Of a stretch of DNA of 64,000 nt, positions 39,361 through 48,609 are shown piece by piece. Numbering within the stretch: the first letter of the stretch is position 1; every line of letters starts with the position of its first letter. A program made the translations under genes and the position numbers. The notes under the pieces were generated by a model. The model ran no database searches. It was not told the DNA's origin and was given only the letters and a program-made list of their open reading frames with translations. Source of the DNA: ZLKRG08 sp964654815 (GTDB taxonomy: Bacteria; Actinomycetota; Actinomycetes; Nanopelagicales; Nanopelagicaceae); NCBI GenBank assembly GCA_964654815.1, contig CAZZLH010000003.1, positions 3,184 to 67,183 on the forward strand. The letters are read 5' to 3'.

Positions 39361-39600
39361 TAGAATTTGCCCAGCATAAAACGAAGTTCTCGTAACTTCG
39401 ATTTATGACTTCACAGCACTGACCATCCTTCGGATTATCAATTTGATAGTCGCAGAAGTTCTGGGAAATGCACCTCGGTCCGATCAAAAGATCGGCACAG
39501 TGCAACTAGTGCGAGGGAGTTAAACAAATCGTTTAACTCGACAACCGAGTGCAGTTTCGCTCAGGCAAGCCCTGCGAAACTGAAAAAGGAGTGTGCCCAA
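39361..39600 (+). promoter_or_regulatory. promoter and highly structured leader of rpsB-tsf
   Basis: TAGAAT at 39361-39366 is a likely -10 (no good -35), giving a leader of about 225 bases. It contains a chain of perfect or near-perfect hairpins: 39382-39400 (CGAAGTT/AACTTCG), 39425-39435 (ATCC/GGAT) competing with 39433-39451 (GATTATCA/TGATAGTC), 39480-39495 (CCGATC/GATCGG), 39517-39539 (GAGTTAAAC/GTTTAACTC) and 39552-39582 (CAGTTTCGC/GCGAAACTG). The last ends four bases before the AAGGAG ribosome binding site. Autoregulation of rpsB by S2 is known in enterobacteria; a similar control here is inferred. Confidence 0.7.
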
Positions 39601-40404
39601 GTGGCAGTCGTAACAATGCGCGAACTCCTCGACAGCGGTGTTCATTTCGGACATCAGACTCGTCGATGGAATCCAAAGATGAAGCGTTTCATTTTCACCG
39701 AACGCAATGGCATCTACATCATTGATATCCAGCAATCATTAGGTCTAATTGATTCGGCATATGAATTCGTGAAGGACACAGTGGCCAAGGGTGGCAATAT
39801 TTTGTTTGTTGGCACCAAGAAGCAAGCGCAAGAACCAATCATTCAGCAATCACAACGCGTCGGTATGCCATCGGTTACCGAGCGCTGGTTAGGTGGCATG
39901 CTCACCAACTTCCCAACGGTTTACAAGCGGATTCAGCGCCTCAAGGAGTTGGAAGCGCTAGAGGCCGCAAATGATCAGTTGCTAACCAAGAAAGAACTTT
40001 TGGTGCTACGTCGCGAACGCGAGAAGCTGACCAAGAACCTTGATGGCATTCGCAACATGACCAAGTTGCCAGCTGCAGTCTGGGTGGTAGATACCAAGAA
40101 GGAGCACTTGGCAGTACAAGAGGCGAAGAAGCTAGGCATCCCAGTAATCGCGATCTTGGATACCAACTGCGATCCAGATGAGGTCGATTACAAGATTCCA
40201 GGCAATGACGATGCAATCCGTTCCATTGGTCTTTTGACTCGAGTTATCGCAGATGCAGTTGCGGCAGGGCTTCAGGCACGCGCTGCACAATCTCCAGATA
40301 CAAAGGAAGAGAGCAAAGAAGGTAACGGCCAAGAGGTAGCAGCCGGCGAGCCACTTGCTGATTGGGAGAAAGAGATTCTCGAAGGAGCGTCAGAGACAAA
40401 GTGA
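39601..40404 (+). CDS. rpsB: 30S ribosomal protein S2
   Basis: Protein uS2 of the small subunit, on the platform side near S1 in many bacteria. The 267 aa protein starts [27 protein letters not shown] by conserved match, contains YIIDIQQS and the [11 protein letters not shown] motif, and ends in an acidic extension longer than the E. coli form. The start is GTG with AAGGAG 9 bases upstream. It overlaps tsf by four bases (GTGA), the common rpsB-tsf pair. Confidence 0.97.
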   Translation: MAVVTMRELLDSGVHFGHQTRRWNPKMKRFIFTERNGIYIIDIQQSLGLIDSAYEFVKDTVAKGGNILFVGTKKQAQEPIIQQSQRVGMPSVTERWLGGMLTNFPTVYKRIQRLKELEALEAANDQLLTKKELLVLRREREKLTKNLDGIRNMTKLPAAVWVVDTKKEHLAVQEAKKLGIPVIAILDTNCDPDEVDYKIPGNDDAIRSIGLLTRVIADAVAAGLQARAAQSPDTKEESKEGNGQEVAAGEPLADWEKEILEGASETK

Positions 40405-41240
40405 GTTACACAGCAGAAGATGTAAAGCGTCTACGTGAAGCAACCGCGGCAGGAATGCTCGATTGCAAGAAAGCGCTAGATGAATCAGGTGGAGATTTCG
40501 ATAAAGCGGTAGAGATCATCCGTGTCAAAGGGCTAAAGGGCGTTACTAAGCGTGAAGGACGCACCACATCCAATGGCTTAGTGGTAGCTCGGGTAGTCAA
40601 TGATCTTGGCGCGATGCTCGAACTTAATTGCGAGACTGACTTCGTAGCAAAGGGCGATCGTTTCCAAGCTCTTGGTGAAGAGTTGATCGAGCACTTGATG
40701 AAGGTGCAATCTGCAGATATTGATGCATTCCTAAAGAGTGAAATCTCCGCAGGGCGCACAGTGCAGCAACATATCGATGAGGCAAATGCCACCTTGGGTG
40801 AGAAGATTGAAATCCGCCGCATCTCAGTTCACGCTGGTTCGCCAGTTGGCATCTATCTGCATAAGACCAGCCCAGATCTACCGCCACAAGTTGGCGTTCT
40901 TGTTCAGTTGACCAAGGATGCGGTAAATGCGGGGCAAGAGGTGGGCAAAGAGATAGCGCAACATATTGCAGCCTTCGCGCCACAATTCGTACATCGCGAT
41001 GAAGTTCCAGCCGATCTAATCGATAAGGAACGTCGCATCGCAGAGGAGACTGCGCGCGAAGAGGGCAAGCCAGAGGCGGCGCTACCTAAGATCATCGAAG
41101 GTCGCGTAACCGGATTCGTCAAGGAGATCTCCCTTCTTGAGCAGGCATTTGCAAAGGATGCGAAGAAGACCGTAAAGCAGATTCTGGATGAAGCCGGAAC
41201 TGCCGTTAAGGCCTTCACCCGTTTCCGCGTAGGCCAGTAA
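40401..41240 (+). CDS. tsf: translation elongation factor Ts
   Basis: Nucleotide exchange factor for EF-Tu. The 279 aa protein begins with the UBA-like domain containing [19 protein letters not shown] and the TDFVAK motif (about residue 79) that contacts EF-Tu, followed by the dimerisation region. The GTG at 40401, overlapping the rpsB stop, gives the standard N-terminus MSYTAEDV; longer readings would lie inside rpsB. GAAGGAG sits 12 bases upstream. Confidence 0.96.
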   Translation: MSYTAEDVKRLREATAAGMLDCKKALDESGGDFDKAVEIIRVKGLKGVTKREGRTTSNGLVVARVVNDLGAMLELNCETDFVAKGDRFQALGEELIEHLMKVQSADIDAFLKSEISAGRTVQQHIDEANATLGEKIEIRRISVHAGSPVGIYLHKTSPDLPPQVGVLVQLTKDAVNAGQEVGKEIAQHIAAFAPQFVHRDEVPADLIDKERRIAEETAREEGKPEAALPKIIEGRVTGFVKEISLLEQAFAKDAKKTVKQILDEAGTAVKAFTRFRVGQ

Positions 41241-41263
41241 TAAACTTAAAGCGCGGATAAATC

Positions 41264-41290
41264 GCGGGTAGGTAAGTAGGTAGATAGGAG
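41264..41290 (+). repeat. GTAGGTAA-like short repeats before pyrH
   Basis: The stretch GGGTAGGTAAGTAGGTAGAT and the following AGGAG form repeated GTAG/GTAA units in the tsf-pyrH spacer. They yield several AGG-type ribosome-binding look-alikes, of which the last, TAGGAG 8 bases before the ATG, is the functional one by spacing. Confidence 0.5.
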
Positions 41291-41295
41291 CACTT

Positions 41296-42006
41296 ATGTC
41301 AGGTTACGGCAGAGTGCTCCTTAAACTTTCTGGTGAAGTTTTTGGCGGACATAAGGGAATTGGTGTTGACCCAGATGTCGTGCAAGGCGTAGCAAAACAA
41401 ATCTCTGAGGTGGTAAAGGCCGGAACTCAGGTGGCAATCGTCGTCGGCGGTGGCAATTACTTCCGTGGCGCTGAATTACAGCAACGTGGCATGGAGCGCG
41501 CTCGCGCTGATTACATGGGCATGCTCGGTACCGTGATGAATTGTTTGGCGCTACAAGATTTCCTCGAGCGCCAAGATGTCGATACTAGAGTTCAGACCGC
41601 AATCACTATGGGACAGGTCGCCGAACCATATGTACCACGCCGCGCTATTCGCCATCTTGAGAAAGGTCGCGTCGTGATCTTCGGAGCTGGCGCAGGAATG
41701 CCTTTCTTTACAACAGATACCGTCGCTGCACAGCGCGCACTTGAGATTGGCGCCGATGCGCTCCTTTTGGCTAAGAGTGGGGTTGATGGCGTCTACAACG
41801 CGGATCCGCGTAAAGACAAGAACGCTCAGAAATTTGAGCGAATCTCATATGACGAGGTGCTATCTAAATCTTTGGCAGTTGCAGATGCTGCCGCCTTCAG
41901 CCTCTGCCGCGAGAACAATCTGCCGATCGTGGTCTTTGATCTGATGACCAATGGCAATATCGCTCGTGCGGTAAAGGGCGAACGTATCGGAACGCTAGTC
42001 AACTGA
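41296..42006 (+). CDS. pyrH: UMP kinase
   Basis: Hexameric amino-acid-kinase-family enzyme that phosphorylates UMP to UDP. The 236 aa protein starts with [13 protein letters not shown], followed by [13 protein letters not shown], and contains the GTGNPFFTTDT-like segment [13 protein letters not shown] and the [11 protein letters not shown] motif near residue 170. It lies in the conserved rpsB-tsf-pyrH-frr order. Confidence 0.96.
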   Translation: MSGYGRVLLKLSGEVFGGHKGIGVDPDVVQGVAKQISEVVKAGTQVAIVVGGGNYFRGAELQQRGMERARADYMGMLGTVMNCLALQDFLERQDVDTRVQTAITMGQVAEPYVPRRAIRHLEKGRVVIFGAGAGMPFFTTDTVAAQRALEIGADALLLAKSGVDGVYNADPRKDKNAQKFERISYDEVLSKSLAVADAAAFSLCRENNLPIVVFDLMTNGNIARAVKGERIGTLVN

Positions 42007-42011
42007 TTAAA

Positions 42012-42065
42012 TGGAAGTAGGAATTAAATGAGCGATATCGCAACCATCATGAAGGATGGCGAGAG
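42012..42065 (+). repeat. contig-end duplicate, left copy (54 bases) with false frr start
   Basis: Identical to 42166-42219 across a 100-N gap. It contains the frr ribosome binding site and first codons, so frr appears to start twice. This is an unmerged contig overlap. Confidence 0.95.
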
Positions 42066-42165
42066 NNNNNNNNNNNNNNNNNNNNNNNNNNNNNNNNNNN
42101 NNNNNNNNNNNNNNNNNNNNNNNNNNNNNNNNNNNNNNNNNNNNNNNNNNNNNNNNNNNNNNNNN
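42066..42165. other. 100-N scaffold gap with no missing DNA
   Basis: Placeholder Ns between identical 54-base ends; the true pyrH-frr spacer is 21 bases after merging. Confidence 0.95.
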
Positions 42166-42219
42166 TGGAAGTAGGAATTAAATGAGCGATATCGCAACCA
42201 TCATGAAGGATGGCGAGAG
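42166..42219 (+). repeat. contig-end duplicate, right copy (54 bases)
   Basis: Second copy of 42012-42065; this one continues into the complete frr gene. Confidence 0.95.
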
Positions 42220-42745
42220 CAAGATGAACAAGGCAGTCGACGTCGCCAAAGAGGACCTCGCTTCGATCCGCACCGGCCGGGCTCATCCCTCTCTATTTAA
42301 TAAGGTAACGGTCGATTATTACGGCGCTCCTACCGCGCTAAATCAATTGGCCTCAATCCAAGTTCCAGAGGCGCGCGTGGCTCTGATTTCACCATTTGAT
42401 CGCGGTGCGATGGCTTCAATCGAGAAGGCGCTACGTGAATCAGATTTAGGTATCAATCCAAGTAATGATGGTTCAGTTATCCGAATCAACTTCCCACAAT
42501 TGACCGAGGAACGTCGCAAGGAGTACATCAAACTGGCAAAGTCCAAGGGCGAGGATGCCAAGGTCTCAATTCGAAATATCCGCCGCTCAGTCAAAGAGGC
42601 GGTCGAGAAGTTAGAGAAAGATGGCAAGATTTCCAAAGATGATTTAGCCCGCGCCGAGAAAGAGTTAGAGAAGGTAACGGGAGATCACACCAGCAAAGTT
42701 GATGAATTACTAAAGCATAAGGAAGCCGAGCTTCTTGAGGTTTAA
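42182..42745 (+). CDS. frr: ribosome recycling factor
   Basis: Splits the post-termination ribosome together with EF-G. The 187 aa protein is full length: an N-terminal helix, the DLASIRTGRAHPSLFNKV motif (about 25-42), VDYYGAPTALNQLASI, and the C-terminal long helices of domain I. TAGGAA precedes the ATG. An identical but truncated start lies at 42028 on the far side of the adjoining gap and is an assembly artefact. Confidence 0.96.
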   Translation: MSDIATIMKDGESKMNKAVDVAKEDLASIRTGRAHPSLFNKVTVDYYGAPTALNQLASIQVPEARVALISPFDRGAMASIEKALRESDLGINPSNDGSVIRINFPQLTEERRKEYIKLAKSKGEDAKVSIRNIRRSVKEAVEKLEKDGKISKDDLARAEKELEKVTGDHTSKVDELLKHKEAELLEV

Positions 42746-42785
42746 CCTCATTGGCTAAATCGGCTAAATCCTTGCGAAAAACGCC

Positions 42786-43631
42786 ATGAGCGATCTGCAC
42801 GCAATCAACGAAGCCATCAATAAGCGGGCTGGTCGCAAGTTATTGCCATCAATCTTGGTATCGCTGGTGCTAATTGCGCTGGTTTGGAGCCTTGCGGCAT
42901 ATTTCCGTTTTGGAATCGCGATCTTGGTTGCAGTTGCAGTAGGCCTTGGCGTTAGAGAGATTGTGCGCGCTTATCGCACTACCGATACATATGTTTCATA
43001 TCGCGTTTTACTGCTTAGCTCGATTGGCCTACCGCTTGCTACTTGGTTTGGTGGAATCCGCGGCCTTATGGTCGGTTTCGCGGTTGCACTTACCTTGATG
43101 CTTATCGTGCTGCTTCGCAAGGGTCCAAATGGTTTTGTGCGCAGTTCAAATGCTTCAGCATTTGTATTGGTGTATCTGCCATTCTTGGCGAGTTTTATCG
43201 TCTTGCTGGTTCGGCCTTCAAATGGCTTTGCACAGATCATGACTTTCATAATTCTGACCGGGTGTAATGACACCTTCGGATATCTAGTTGGTGTTTTGCT
43301 TGGCAAGCACCCAATGGCGCCAAATATCAGCCCTAAAAAATCTTGGGAAGGACTAATCGGATCGATTATCTTCACTGCAACAGGCGGTTTCCTGGCATTC
43401 AAATACCTACTTGAGATCGATCCATTGATTGGTGCTGCGGTTGGCTTACTTGCGGTCTTCACTGCGACCACCGGTGATTTAATCGAATCATCCATCAAGC
43501 GCGATTTTGCTCTGAAAGATATGGGAAATCTTCTGCCAGGTCACGGAGGCATCATGGATCGTCTTGATTCCTTGGTGCTCACAGCTCCAGCGCTCTGGTT
43601 GGTGCTGGAATTAGTTAAGCGCTATCTCTGA
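42786..43631 (+). CDS. cdsA: phosphatidate cytidylyltransferase
   Basis: Membrane enzyme that makes CDP-diacylglycerol from phosphatidic acid and CTP, the branch point of phospholipid synthesis. The 281 aa protein has about eight hydrophobic helices and the family signature near the C-terminus, [25 protein letters not shown] in substance (conserved S-x-x-KR-x4-KD, then PGHGG-x2-DR-x-D). A signature NDTFGYLVG is upstream. It overlaps rlmN by one base. No ribosome binding site is obvious before the ATG. Confidence 0.94.
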   Translation: MSDLHAINEAINKRAGRKLLPSILVSLVLIALVWSLAAYFRFGIAILVAVAVGLGVREIVRAYRTTDTYVSYRVLLLSSIGLPLATWFGGIRGLMVGFAVALTLMLIVLLRKGPNGFVRSSNASAFVLVYLPFLASFIVLLVRPSNGFAQIMTFIILTGCNDTFGYLVGVLLGKHPMAPNISPKKSWEGLIGSIIFTATGGFLAFKYLLEIDPLIGAAVGLLAVFTATTGDLIESSIKRDFALKDMGNLLPGHGGIMDRLDSLVLTAPALWLVLELVKRYL

Positions 43632-44743
43632 TGACTGAAATCAAATTAGTTTTCGACGAGCCAATACAGCGAAAGAAAGCACCGATCCATCTTGCTGACA
43701 TGAGCAAGGAAGAGCGCAAGGCAAAGTGTGAGGAGTTGGGGATTCCGACCTTTCGCGCCAATCAAGTCGCAGTCCATTACTTCACGCACATGGAGAGTGA
43801 TCCAGAGAAATGGAGCGATATCCCTGCGGACTTACGAAGCAAATTAGCTGAGGCTTTCACACCTAAATTAATTGAATTGGTTCGCTCTCTCTCTACCGAT
43901 AATGGCACGACCCGTAAGGATCTTTGGCGCTTACATGATGGCACTTTGGTGGAATCGGTCTTGATGCGTTATACCGACCGCACCACCGTATGTATCTCAT
44001 CTCAAGCAGGTTGCGGTATGAATTGCCCATTCTGCGCCACCGGCCAAAGTGGTTTGAAACGTAACTTAACTGCCGGCGAGATCACCGAACAGATTCTGGC
44101 CTCAGCAAGAGCTTGCGCAAATGGTGAGATTGGAGATGGTCCTACCAGACTCTCCAATATCGTCTTTATGGGAATGGGGGAGCCACTGGCAAATTACCAC
44201 GCAGTGGTCAAGTCGCTTAAAAATATCACGGCGCCAAATCCAGATGGGTTGGGTATCTCTGCCAGATCCGTAACAGTCTCAACTGTGGGCTTAGTTCCTG
44301 GGGTTGAGAAGTTAATGTCGGAAGGAATCCCGGTAACTCTTGCAGTTTCATTACACACGCCAGATGATGAATTGCGCGATACCTTGGTGCCAATCAACAC
44401 TAGATATAAAGTTCGAGAGATCATTGCGGCAGCTGATGCTTATGCCAAAAAGACGGGTCGGCGATATTCGATTGAGTATGCCTTGATTCGCGATATTAAT
44501 GATCAGGCTTGGCGGGCAGATCTGCTCGGTAAATTGTTAAAGAACCGAAATGCCCACGTCAACTTAATTCCACTCAACCCGACTCCTGGTTCGAAGTGGA
44601 CCGCTTCACGCCCCGAGGATGAACGAGAATTTGTTAGAGTCCTAGAAAGTTATGGCGTTCCGGTAACGGTTCGTGACACGAGAGGGCGCGAAATCGAAGG
44701 GGCATGCGGCCAATTAGCCGCTAGCGAAGCCGCCAATTCTTAA
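43631..44743 (+). CDS. rlmN: 23S rRNA (adenine2503-C2) methyltransferase
   Basis: Radical-SAM enzyme that methylates C2 of A2503 in 23S rRNA and A37 in some tRNAs. The 370 aa protein carries the cluster motif C128-x3-C132-x2-C135 in CGMNCPFC, the GMGEPLANY segment near residue 180, and the C-terminal conserved cysteine in EGACGQLA (about residue 359). TAATTCTTAAC after the stop runs into the TAGAGT box of the next gene. Confidence 0.95.
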   Translation: MTEIKLVFDEPIQRKKAPIHLADMSKEERKAKCEELGIPTFRANQVAVHYFTHMESDPEKWSDIPADLRSKLAEAFTPKLIELVRSLSTDNGTTRKDLWRLHDGTLVESVLMRYTDRTTVCISSQAGCGMNCPFCATGQSGLKRNLTAGEITEQILASARACANGEIGDGPTRLSNIVFMGMGEPLANYHAVVKSLKNITAPNPDGLGISARSVTVSTVGLVPGVEKLMSEGIPVTLAVSLHTPDDELRDTLVPINTRYKVREIIAAADAYAKKTGRRYSIEYALIRDINDQAWRADLLGKLLKNRNAHVNLIPLNPTPGSKWTASRPEDEREFVRVLESYGVPVTVRDTRGREIEGACGQLAASEAANS

Positions 44744-44744
44744 C

Positions 44745-44750
44745 TAGAGT
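44745..44750 (+). promoter_or_regulatory. leaderless -10 box TAGAGT for the aldehyde dehydrogenase
   Basis: TAGAGT, seven bases, then ATG at 44758. The GTG at 44749 overlaps the box, which argues for the ATG as the start. Confidence 0.6.
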
Positions 44751-44757
44751 GGCGCGC

Positions 44758-46185
44758 ATGGAAAAACTCGCCAACTTCATTAATGGAAAATCGGTTCCCG
44801 GTTCATCCGGCGAAACCACCAAGATTGTTGATCCTTCAACTGGTCAGGCTTATGCCGAGGCGCCTAAATCAAATCAAGCAGATGTAGATGCAGCGATGAA
44901 AGCTGCTGCTGCGGCTTTTGAAAGTTGGCGCGATACCACTCCATCTGAGCGTCAGAGAGCGCTACTTAAGATTGCTGATGCCATCGAATCAAGGGCGGAA
45001 GAATTTATCGATATTGAATCTAAGAACACGGGTAAGCCCAAGAGCTTGACGGCATCCGAAGAGATTCCACCGATGGTCGATCAAATTCGCTTCTTTGCAG
45101 GCGCAGCTCGTAATTTAGAGGGTAAATCAGCGGGTGAATATATGAAAGGAATGACCTCATTTATTCGCCGTGAACCTATTGGCGTTTGCGCACAGGTCAC
45201 GCCTTGGAATTATCCAATGATGATGGCGGTCTGGAAGTGGGCACCAGCAATCGCAGCCGGAAATACCGTGGTGCTAAAGCCATCTGACACCACACCGATG
45301 TCCACCGTCCATATGGCAAAGGTGATGAGTGAATTTCTGCCAGAGGGCGTAATAAATGTGATCACAGGCGAGCGCGAAACCGGAAGATTACTAATAGAGC
45401 ATTCAACGCCTGCGATGGCATCCATCACCGGATCAATTCGTGCAGGTATGGAAGTTGCCAGCACCGCTGCCAAGTCACTTAAGCGAGTACATCTCGAGTT
45501 GGGTGGAAAAGCTCCAGTAGTGGTATTTGCCGATGCCGATCTTCCTAGCGCTGCCGAGACCATCGCAATCACGGGGTTCTTCAATGCTGGCCAGGATTGC
45601 ACCGCTGCGACTCGGGTAATCGTTGAGGCGAGTGTCTACGATGAGTTTGTCGGATTACTAGCCGCGCAAGCAAAGGGATTAAAGACCGGTGCGCCATCTG
45701 AAGATGATGTGCTCTTTGGCCCAGTTAACAACATAAACCAATTGGCTAGAGTTAAGGGCTTCTTGGATGAAGTCCCAAGCCATGCCAAGGTGGTCGCAGG
45801 CGGCAAGCAGGTGGCCCGAGATGGATTCTTCATCGAACCAACCGTGATCGCAGACTTACAACAGAGCGATCGCCACATTCAAGAAGAGATCTTTGGTCCA
45901 GTTATTACGGTGCAGAAGTTTAAGGATGAGGCCGAGGCTATCAAGCTAGCCAATGGTGTCGATTACGGACTGGCCTCCTCAGTTTGGACCAGCAATCATG
46001 GTCGCGCCATGAGATTAGCTAAAGCCTTCGACTTTGGCTGTGTCTGGATCAACTGCCACATTCCACTGGTGGCGGAGATGCCACATGGCGGCTATAAGCG
46101 CAGTGGTTATGGCAAGGATTTAAGTAGCTATGGCTTCGAGGATTACACGCGAATCAAGCACGTCATGACGAACCTCAACGCCTAA
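44758..46185 (+). CDS. patD: gamma-aminobutyraldehyde dehydrogenase-like
   Basis: NAD(P)-dependent oxidation of an amino- or guanidino-aldehyde to the acid. The 475 aa protein has the general base E247 in ELGGKAP and the nucleophile C281 in NAGQDCTAATR. The GQDCTA form resembles E. coli PatD (YdcW), which is also encoded next to a polyamine-type ABC transporter. The following genes (potD-potA-potB-potC, ureohydrolase, GABA transaminase) point to 4-aminobutanal or 4-guanidinobutanal as substrate; a betaine-aldehyde role is less likely from context. It heads the cassette and is transcribed from a leaderless-type promoter. Confidence 0.78.
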   Translation: MEKLANFINGKSVPGSSGETTKIVDPSTGQAYAEAPKSNQADVDAAMKAAAAAFESWRDTTPSERQRALLKIADAIESRAEEFIDIESKNTGKPKSLTASEEIPPMVDQIRFFAGAARNLEGKSAGEYMKGMTSFIRREPIGVCAQVTPWNYPMMMAVWKWAPAIAAGNTVVLKPSDTTPMSTVHMAKVMSEFLPEGVINVITGERETGRLLIEHSTPAMASITGSIRAGMEVASTAAKSLKRVHLELGGKAPVVVFADADLPSAAETIAITGFFNAGQDCTAATRVIVEASVYDEFVGLLAAQAKGLKTGAPSEDDVLFGPVNNINQLARVKGFLDEVPSHAKVVAGGKQVARDGFFIEPTVIADLQQSDRHIQEEIFGPVITVQKFKDEAEAIKLANGVDYGLASSVWTSNHGRAMRLAKAFDFGCVWINCHIPLVAEMPHGGYKRSGYGKDLSSYGFEDYTRIKHVMTNLNA

Positions 46186-46202
46186 CTCTCCGAGAAATTA
46201 GG

Positions 46203-46230
46203 TTGGAATTTAGAAAATTGGCCTTAGGAT
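46203..46230 (+). promoter_or_regulatory. promoter of the polyamine transporter operon
   Basis: TTGGAA (46203-46208), 16-base spacer, TAGGAT (46225-46230). The transcript would carry a leader of about 75 bases before the potD ribosome binding site. Confidence 0.5.
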
Positions 46231-46253
46231 TCACTTATCCCCAAACAAGAGAA

Positions 46254-46280
46254 CCAAGCGAACAGCCCAAGCGAATTCGC
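46254..46280 (+). repeat. direct repeat and palindrome in the potD leader
   Basis: CCAAGCGAA occurs at 46254-46262 and 46267-46275, a 13-base period, and the second copy runs into the palindrome GCGAATTCGC (46271-46280). It could be a regulator site just downstream of the promoter. Confidence 0.4.
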
Positions 46281-46311
46281 AATTAATAGCACCAGAAGGA
46301 AGGCGCGATAG

Positions 46312-47475
46312 ATGTCCGAAAAAGATCCAATGCTCGAAGAATTAAAGTCGATCGCGAAGGCTCGCGTATCTCGACGTTCGGTTCTAGCAGGTGCAGGCGT
46401 AGTTGGCGCTGGCACGCTACTTGCATCTTGTGGTGGCGGAGGTGGCGATGCTGCCAACTCAATCCGTTGGGGCAATTGGACTCTTTATTTGGATTACGAC
46501 AGCGACAAGAAGATCTACCCGACTCTTGAAGAGTTCACCAAAGAGACTGGGATCAAAGTCAAGTATTTAGAGGATTACAACGATAACGATGAGTTCTATG
46601 GCAAAGTCCAAGGACAACTTAAGCTAAAGAAAGATATTGGTTACGACCTACTCTGTCCGACCGATTGGATGGCGGCACGTTATATCCGTCTTGGTTATGC
46701 GCAGAAATTAGATAAAGCCAATATTCCAAATGCCAAGAACATTCTGCCCGCGCTCGCTAGCGTGCCATTTGATACTGATCGCTCATATTCCCTCACCTGG
46801 CAAGGAATCATGGCTGGCTTTACTTGGAACAAAGAGAAGATCCCAAATGGCATCCGCACACTCGATGAACTTTTTGCTCCAGCCAATAAGGGCAAGATCG
46901 AAGTATTAACAGAGCTACGTGACACAGTTGGTGTAATCATGTTGGCGCAGGGCGTTGATATCACCAAGTTCACTAGCGATCAGTATTACAACGCGCTTGA
47001 TTTCTTGAAGAAGAAGATTGCAGATGGCTTTATCCGTCAGGTAAAGGGCAATGATTACAAGGAAGATCTGATCTCCGGTGATGCGGTTGCGGTTATCGGT
47101 TGGTCTGGCGATGCCTTCCAGCTCTCCGCTGAGAATGATGGCAAGTTCCAATTCGCTATCCCAGAGTCAGGCGGCACCATCTCTGCCGATAATTTCATCG
47201 TGCCAAGTACCTCTACTCGAGTTGCTGATACCTCTAAATTAATCAATTACTACTACGAGCCTGAGGTCGCAGCCAAGGTGGCGGCATATGTAAATTACAT
47301 AACGCCAGTCCAAGGCGCGCAGGCTGCAATGGAGAAGATTGCGCCAGAGTTGGTCAGTAACGAATTGATTTTCCCAACCGCGGCCACCCAGAAGTTATTG
47401 CATGTCTTCCGTAACATGACTCCGGCAGAGGAGACTGAGTTCACCGATGCATTCCAAAAGGCGACTGGTAATTAG
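46312..47475 (+). CDS. potD: spermidine/putrescine-type substrate-binding lipoprotein
   Basis: Extracytoplasmic binding protein of an ABC importer. The 387 aa protein has a Tat-like twin arginine in SRRSVLAG (R21, R22) followed by a lipobox LLASC with the lipid cysteine C40, so it is probably exported folded and lipid-anchored. The mature part begins with NWTLYLDYD and EFTKETGIKVKYLEDYNDN, typical of PotD/PotF. AGAAGGAAGG precedes the ATG. Ligand (putrescine, spermidine, or a guanidino compound such as agmatine) cannot be fixed by eye. Confidence 0.88.
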   Translation: MSEKDPMLEELKSIAKARVSRRSVLAGAGVVGAGTLLASCGGGGGDAANSIRWGNWTLYLDYDSDKKIYPTLEEFTKETGIKVKYLEDYNDNDEFYGKVQGQLKLKKDIGYDLLCPTDWMAARYIRLGYAQKLDKANIPNAKNILPALASVPFDTDRSYSLTWQGIMAGFTWNKEKIPNGIRTLDELFAPANKGKIEVLTELRDTVGVIMLAQGVDITKFTSDQYYNALDFLKKKIADGFIRQVKGNDYKEDLISGDAVAVIGWSGDAFQLSAENDGKFQFAIPESGGTISADNFIVPSTSTRVADTSKLINYYYEPEVAAKVAAYVNYITPVQGAQAAMEKIAPELVSNELIFPTAATQKLLHVFRNMTPAEETEFTDAFQKATGN

Positions 47476-47478
47476 CAC

Positions 47479-48609
47479 GTGGCGATTGCTACTGCTCGAG
47501 GTGATCTCAAACTAACTAATCTCACCAAGCAATATGGTGATTTCAAAGCGGTTGACGATTTATCGCTGACCATTCCAGCTGGATCTTTCTTTGCCTTGCT
47601 TGGACCATCTGGTTGTGGCAAGACCACGACATTGCGGATGGTCGCTGGTTTAGAGGAACCAACTACTGGACAGATTCACCTGGGCGCAGAAGAGATCACG
47701 CACTTAAGGCCATATCAGCGCCCCATCAACACCGTATTTCAGAATTATGCGCTCTTTCCACATCTGACGATATTCGAGAATGTGGCATTTGGCATGCGTC
47801 GCCGAGGCATCAAAGATGTAAAGGCAGAGGTAGAGCGAGTGCTTAAGTTGGTGGAGTTGCCCCACTTAGCAGATCGCAAACCAACTCAGTTATCTGGTGG
47901 CCAGCAACAACGCATAGCACTGGCGCGCGCCATCGTTAATAAACCTGCGCTCTTGCTATTGGACGAACCACTTGGTGCATTGGATCTTAAGTTGCGCCGC
48001 CAGATGCAGATTGAATTGAAATGGATTCAGACTCAGGTGGGACTTACCTTCGTCCACGTAACTCACGATCAAGAAGAGGCCATGACTATGGCCGACACGA
48101 TCGCGGTTATGAACGAGGGGCGAATTGAGCAGATGGGCACCCCGGAAGATTTGTATGAGTCGCCACGGACAGCATTTGTGGCTAATTTCTTGGGTCAATC
48201 CAATTTAGTTCGCGGCCAAATCGTTGGCAATGATGGCGATAACAATGTAGTTGAGGTGCATGGCCAGAAAGTTGCCGTGCCGAAATCTCGTACCTTTAGT
48301 AATTCAAATAGCGTGCTCTTTGGCATTCGTCCCGAGAAGATTGATATCGATCTTGAGAATGAACCGGCCAATGGCAATATCTTGCGTGGTGGCAAAGTTG
48401 TGGATGTGGCATTCGTAGGTGTGTCTACTCAGTATCAAGTTGAGATGCCGTGGGGCCAAGAGTTGATGGTCTTCGAACAGAATGATGGCACGACGCCGAT
48501 GTTGGAATTAGGGGATATGGTCCGTCTGCAATGGATGCCTAAATTCACCTTTGGTCTTGATGGTGCACAAGATGCTGACGCAGGTTCTGAAGTAAACCCG
48601 GACGAGTAA
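47479..48609 (+). CDS. potA: polyamine ABC transporter ATP-binding protein
   Basis: Cytoplasmic ATPase of the importer. The 376 aa protein has Walker A GPSGCGKT at 42-49, the ABC signature LSGGQQQR at 138-145, Walker B LLLLDEP near 158-164 and a C-terminal TOBE domain (about 285-360). The start is GTG, three bases after the potD stop, and the stop shares one base with the potB ATG. Confidence 0.92.
   Translation: MAIATARGDLKLTNLTKQYGDFKAVDDLSLTIPAGSFFALLGPSGCGKTTTLRMVAGLEEPTTGQIHLGAEEITHLRPYQRPINTVFQNYALFPHLTIFENVAFGMRRRGIKDVKAEVERVLKLVELPHLADRKPTQLSGGQQQRIALARAIVNKPALLLLDEPLGALDLKLRRQMQIELKWIQTQVGLTFVHVTHDQEEAMTMADTIAVMNEGRIEQMGTPEDLYESPRTAFVANFLGQSNLVRGQIVGNDGDNNVVEVHGQKVAVPKSRTFSNSNSVLFGIRPEKIDIDLENEPANGNILRGGKVVDVAFVGVSTQYQVEMPWGQELMVFEQNDGTTPMLELGDMVRLQWMPKFTFGLDGAQDADAGSEVNPDE

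Noticed and set aside
42047..42286. Minus-strand frame spanning the gap before frr
   Set aside because: It reads through Ns and a duplicated contig end; artefact.
42971..43498. Minus-strand open frame (175 codons) opposite cdsA
   Set aside because: Shadow frame of a conserved membrane protein gene; composition reflects the complement of hydrophobic codons.
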